Assembly (NCBI RefSeq): GCF_028769735.1 | Contig: NC_088173.1 | Location: forward strand, 63,821,921-63,885,920 | Length of the DNA stretch: 64,000 nucleotides | Direction: 5' to 3' | Source: Zonotrichia leucophrys gambelii | Lineage: Eukaryota; Chordata; Aves; Passeriformes; Passerellidae | In this document: one piece after another, positions 43,901-49,900 of the stretch | How the letters are laid out: the number at the start of each line of letters is the position of its first letter | Position numbering within the stretch: position 1 is the stretch's first letter | The notes under the pieces: model-generated | Database searches by the model: none | Seen by the model: only the letters and a program-made list of their open reading frames with translations | Told to the model about the DNA's origin: nothing | Program-made: the position numbers and the translations under genes

Positions 43901-46900
43901 TACAAAAATGCGTATACACCAGCACAGGATGGCATGTACGGATTTTAGAAGCAATAAATTCAATAATAAATCACAACAGATTTTAAAAATCTATCTTATT
44001 TGTTTAGATGGAAGAAAAATATAGGAAGACAAATGGGAAGAAAAGGGAAAAATTATCTGATAACACCTCCTCTCAGAAAAAAAAGAAAAACAGTAGACTG
44101 ATATGCACAGGGGGCCGTGTATATCTACTGTGATATACATGCATTATCCCTCCCACAAAGCTCAAGTTGTCATAGAGTCATTGTAGATGCTCATTTCCAC
44201 TTGGAAGATTTTGTAAATTCGTGAGCTTGAGAAACACCCTACTAAAAATTCAGTGCTACTTGTAAATGACTCCAGTAATAGAACAATTTTAGATGAAAAT
44301 TAATTCTTGGCACTAATCTAAATATAATTAAAGCAAGAAGTGTTTTTGTGTGTTTCTTATTTATCAATTACTGTGTTTATTGAACAATTTTTCAGAACTT
44401 CAGTTTTCTTCCTCTGTCAACTACTGAAAGAAGAGATCAAGACAAACAGTATTTTCTTTATCTGAAAGAGGTCTACTGAATCAAAAGAGGACATTTCTTA
44501 TCAAAGACATTTAATCTCAAAAAAAAGTAGTGCAAGAAGTTAAAAAGAATAAAATTAATCCAAATCATACATATTCATGTGTTATTCAAATACATAAATT
44601 GAAAGTTAAATACCTTCTTTTAATTTCTTCTCTGAAGGAAGCTTAGCCGCATTAGAAGAAACTTGGTACAAGAATTCACAAAGAAAGGTGGAATGTGAAG
44701 AATCTTCAGAGAAGCCACTTTCACAACAAGGATCACAGTTTGGGAAATCTGCTCAAAGACAAAGGAGTAAAAACCATACAGGTCTTCATTTATATCAGTT
44801 AAAGCCATTTTTCCACATGTCTAAATGCATGTCTGCAAATATGCAGTTGATCTGCAGTATCTTTACTACAACACTGATAAAACTTCCTGGTTTTATTTTT
44901 ATAATTAGAAAACAGGTTCATAAAAAAACCTGGTTCAAAGTTGTTACAATGTCGCCATTGTCATCCACTGCTTGCCAAGGTAATATAAAAAACTGTTTCC
45001 TGATGTTCTGAACTTTGATTTTCATCCCTTGTGTAACATACTTCAACAGAAGGAGATTGCTTCTCTTGAGGGATTATATAGAGTTTACCAGCAACTCCGG
45101 CAGCAGACAGACAATTCTGGGAATCATCATCAACACACACTGTCTCCCCTCCCCTAAAGATAAGAACATGATGGTGCTACCTTGGCTGGAGAAAAAAAAA
45201 AGTAGAAAAGACAAGTAAACTTCTCTCTCCATAGCCTTAGGACCACTTGAGACCATAGGTAGCAAAGAAATCACCCTAGCTACATGTCTGCACCTGACTG
45301 AGCTCCACATCCTATGACCCAGTGCATGGCACTGGCCTGAGCAATACTCAGGCAGAAATTTAGACACTGTGTCTGCCCTTGGAAGCTTTAATTCATTCCT
45401 GTGTTTCCCACTAATCCTTTTTTTGCTCAGCCTGAATGTGAATAGATCAGTATGTGAACTTTCAGCCCCTGATGGTTTCAGACACTGCCCAGCGCTTTTA
45501 AAAGAAAAGCTCAGTTACATCCATGCACCTCAATACATACACTGTTAAGAGCAGCTTTCTGTTTTCAAGTGCCTCATAGCAGCCACACACTGCAAACAGA
45601 ACTGTTCACTTCCAAGCCAAAGTTTATCATTTGCTCCAAGCTGCAACAGAAGCTGTGATGGGAAAAGGAGGTTTCTAGGATAGATCTTATTGCAGGTTCA
45701 AGAGCTGAGTTTTATTTTGGGAAGAGAGATTGTGAAAAAAACCAGCTAGGTCTGTGTGCAATAGGAGTGGATATCAATTTAAATATTCTTTAAGGAAAAG
45801 AAAAAGATTAATAGATTAACTAGATTAATTCTTCAGACATATGTTTGTGTACCCTTTTTTTTTTCTGGTGAAAGACTGTTAATATTGGCAAGAAGATGAT
45901 GGGTTTTTTCTGTGGTATAACTAAGGGTATGAGATCTGTGACTTATCACTGTGTTGTCTAAGTCCTAAACATGATGTCTGAGCAAAACAGCAAAACTGCA
46001 CACAAGTGAAATTGTGCTCTAATAAAATATAGTTAATGCCATCACAACTGCTTCTCTGATATACCACTATTCTTCAAAGCAAAGCCAATTCTGCTTCTAA
46101 ATTATTTCCTTCTCTTTGTCATAATAAAAAATTAGATCAAAGGAACAAAATGCATCATACCTGAGAACTTATTATGGTACAGGAATTCCATCTGCAGTCT
46201 TTGCCCAGCTTTCTTGGCCAGTAAGTATGGGGTGCTGTTAACAGGGTCTCCAGTGGCACACATGGCATCAGCCCCACTGAAGAGCAACATCAGAGTTTCG
46301 AGCACATCTTGCTTGACTACAGCAGCACACAGGGCCTTATCAGAGAGAGGGGAAACAGGAAGTCTGTTTAAATTAGAAAGTTACTGTCAACAAATATGTG
46401 CAACCTAGACTCAAATCATCTCAACTCTGATATAGCTGTACCATGAACATTGAGAAGTACCAGAAACCGTGAAGTATTGGCTGAATCTAGAAGAATTCAG
46501 CAACAAAAATATCCCAAAATATCAACCCAAACCCAGCAAAACGTTGCTTTCACAAATTGCACTTTGGAAAGATAACATGAGTAAATACAATTGGAGGGGA
46601 AGCTTGCTGTTTATTTACACCAAACTGCTAAAGAAAAACTCTTACTATTTCAGACCTCAGAAGTTCAACAAAAGAGATGAGATTAGATTCTTAAACTCTG
46701 TTGCTGGGACTCATATTGAAATTCCTAGGTAGATTTTAAAACCCCCATCAGTCAATAAGGTAAACTACCCTTTTTATTAAGATGTATTATAAGATACATT
46801 AAGTTAATTAATATACATTAAGTTTTTTTCACTCTTTTTATTAACCTGTATCTTAATACCTGTTCATCTTCCTTGAAATTTAAACATCTCACCACATCCT

Positions 46901-49900
46901 AAATCATGAGTCTCCTTTTATTTTTTGAATACACAGACAAACATTATAAACTTTAACTTTTTTTTTTAATAAGATTTGTCCAAAACCTTAAAATCAAAAA
47001 CAGTTACACAATTAGAGCAACCTATTCCATTAAAATTTATATGACTTAATATTTATTTAAGTTATTTAGTTAATGAATGAGTTTTTCTTAAATGATTAAG
47101 GCAAAAGTCACTCAAAATAGGAAGATTACTCCTATAAAATTTAGCTGTTCTAATAAACACATAAACACCCAGGACGCACAAGATAACAAAGACAGTTCAG
47201 TAAAAGTTCTAGAATTACTTGGCAATTAATGCCTTATTACATGGTAATTTCATGTCTCTACAGAGAAGTTGATAACTTTTCCCAGTATTTAAATGATTAT
47301 TTGACATATATCCTTCCCCACAAAAAACAAACCCCACAATCTCTGTATATTCTTTGAGACAATTTGATTCATGCAATTGAGTGCACTGAATTGCAGAATG
47401 CATTAAAACTCTTCTGTATTCAGTAACCCTGAAAAATCATGACTCAAGCCATCAGATCTTAGAAATCAGTCAAATGGACATCAAATTTTACAGAGACATT
47501 GAAAATTGAAGTTCTCTATTTTACAACTCTAAAGAACTTGCTATTTTTGTAAAAGTAGAGAACATACATTTTCCATCATTAATTTAAGATTTTTCATTTC
47601 CAATAAGCTACAAGCTACTATGTAAGTGTGTATCTGTTATTTTCACCATTAATGACAATGAATCATCTACTATATTTGAATGTTAGATGTCAGACAAAAC
47701 ACATAAGGAAGTAATCTAAAGAAGTGAAGTGGAAATTTGCATCCCTAGACTATGGTTACATTAAAATAAAGATCCATATTTTGATGGCTCAGGAAAACAT
47801 AGGAAGAACTACAATAACCTTCATCAAATAAACCAACAGGAAAAATAATAAACTAGGTAGTTATGCAATGACTACTGCAAAGGCTCCGAAATAACCCTTT
47901 TCAACTGTGTCAGAATGTCATTCAGGACACGGAATTAATTTCTTACCAGTTTAACAAGATGACCAAATTGCAGACAGACACAATACAATCCAAAACATGG
48001 TATTGGCTTAACCACGCTGTATTACCTTATTCAACTGTTCCTTGGTTTTGTAGTGGAAGGGTGTTTTCCTGAATTTTCCCTCTTTGTATTTTTGTGTAAT
48101 GAATGCTAATCTTTTTTCTGCAGGGTCATCAATATGCAATTCTTCATCTGGAGGAAGATTTCCAGCCCAAAAACTGTTTGCCCTCTTATTTCCAATGACG
48201 ATAAAGATCTGGATGAGATGCAGGGAATAAATTAGCGAATTAGTACGAAGGATATGAAGCTATCCTCTGAACAGTTCTCAGCTGCTAAAATTTGAAGAAG
48301 AAAGTTATTAAAGAAAAGAAAATTTCCTTCAGGAGACAGCAGCCTCTCTCAGTCACTGGTCATCTACAAATGAATAATACAGCCAGCAGCCATCATTTAC
48401 CATCAATAGCAGCCAAGCTTTAAAAGGTTAATCAGTTACAATACTTCATTATATATTAGAAAATATTAGTTCAAGTTCAGAAAAGAGTAGCATGTGTTTT
48501 AAAGAAAACTGATGGCTCCAACCCTCTCTGTCAGGACCACTGTTTACCACCACCCCTTTTTAACATCCCAAGCAGCAAAACTGGTAGTGACAAGTTTCCT
48601 CTTTTCCCCTTTCTTCATCTTGAGTGCTCTCCAAAACCATTTGATTTCTTTTTCCCCCGAAATATTAGGTACTTGGAGAAATACTAAGAGAAACTACATT
48701 TTGTTAGCAAAACAAATATTTGGAATTCCTGAGAGCTACATGATGCACAGTAACATCAAAAGCATCAAGTCTACAGTAACAGCACCATACTGTTTAGCAG
48801 CTGTATGTTCAGTTTTCTTAAGAGTAAAGCAGCAAATACCTCCCTTTCATACAGTAGGCTTCAAGATGGAAAAAAGAGTTAGAATATCACAACATACCTC
48901 AATAAGTTCATTGCTCCAAATGCTTGCATCCATTTTTAGACTCCGGACCTTGGAATCTCTTGGTCCTAAAGACCTGTGTTGTCCTGAAAATCCAACAGCA
49001 TTACTTAACTAAGGCACTTAAACAGGGTTTCTCTTCTGCTTAGATTTAAAAAAAGTGATGAAAGCAGATTTATTCTACTTGCTGTTTTTAAAAAAGGTTG
49101 AGTTTGACATTTGAATAATTTAAATAAAAAAATATATTTAAAAAAAAAAGTTAATTTCATTTGATAGTAATGAATAAAAAAATAGGCTGTCTCATGTAGA
49201 CTGTTTCTGGGATAGCTTGGTTTGAAAGAAAGCCTAGAATTATAAATTATTTCCTTGAATCTACAGCTTAAGCATTTCAATATAAAACATGACAACTGTA
49301 TTTTGAGCAGTATCTGAAAAAGCTATCCCTATTGGCAGCAAAATATGTGCAGATGTAAAAAAATTAATACCCAAAATTTATACACTGAAAATTGTTATTC
49401 TTTGGCATCTAGCCTTGCGAAAGCCATTCCTTTACTCATGAAGTGTTAGCGTGTCTTAATTTCCACTGATTGTGAAGGATGATTCACCTGAGAGAATTCA
49501 ATCACTACAGACATGTCATTTATGCATGGAAGTGCTTTAGAATAAGGCTGACCATGGTACTAAAAAGAAAAGTTATGCTCACATTTTGTTTCTCAAAACT
49601 TCTATCAGAATAACACTGCAAAAATTAAAAAAAAAAAAAAAAACAAACCAAAAAGTAATGCCAATTCAAGGACATACATAGATATGCAAATGTGACATTT
49701 TGTGGAACCCACATAGCTTGCCATTAATTACTCTACCTGCACACTTCTTACAAATGACAACACAGAGATTGATGGATGCCCAGTCAGGACCGGGAGCTTT
49801 ACAGTCAGCGCAGCTCCTGTTGGACTCATTGAACCAAATCTTCTCAGCTACTTCATAATCAGATAGAGTTTCTGCTATTGATTGCTGGAGTGCTTCAATC

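Noticed and set aside
48512..49012. 166-codon plus-strand open frame
   Set aside because: Longest open frame in the window, but it runs antisense across ARAP2 exon 3 and its introns and has no recognisable domain; chance in AT-rich DNA.
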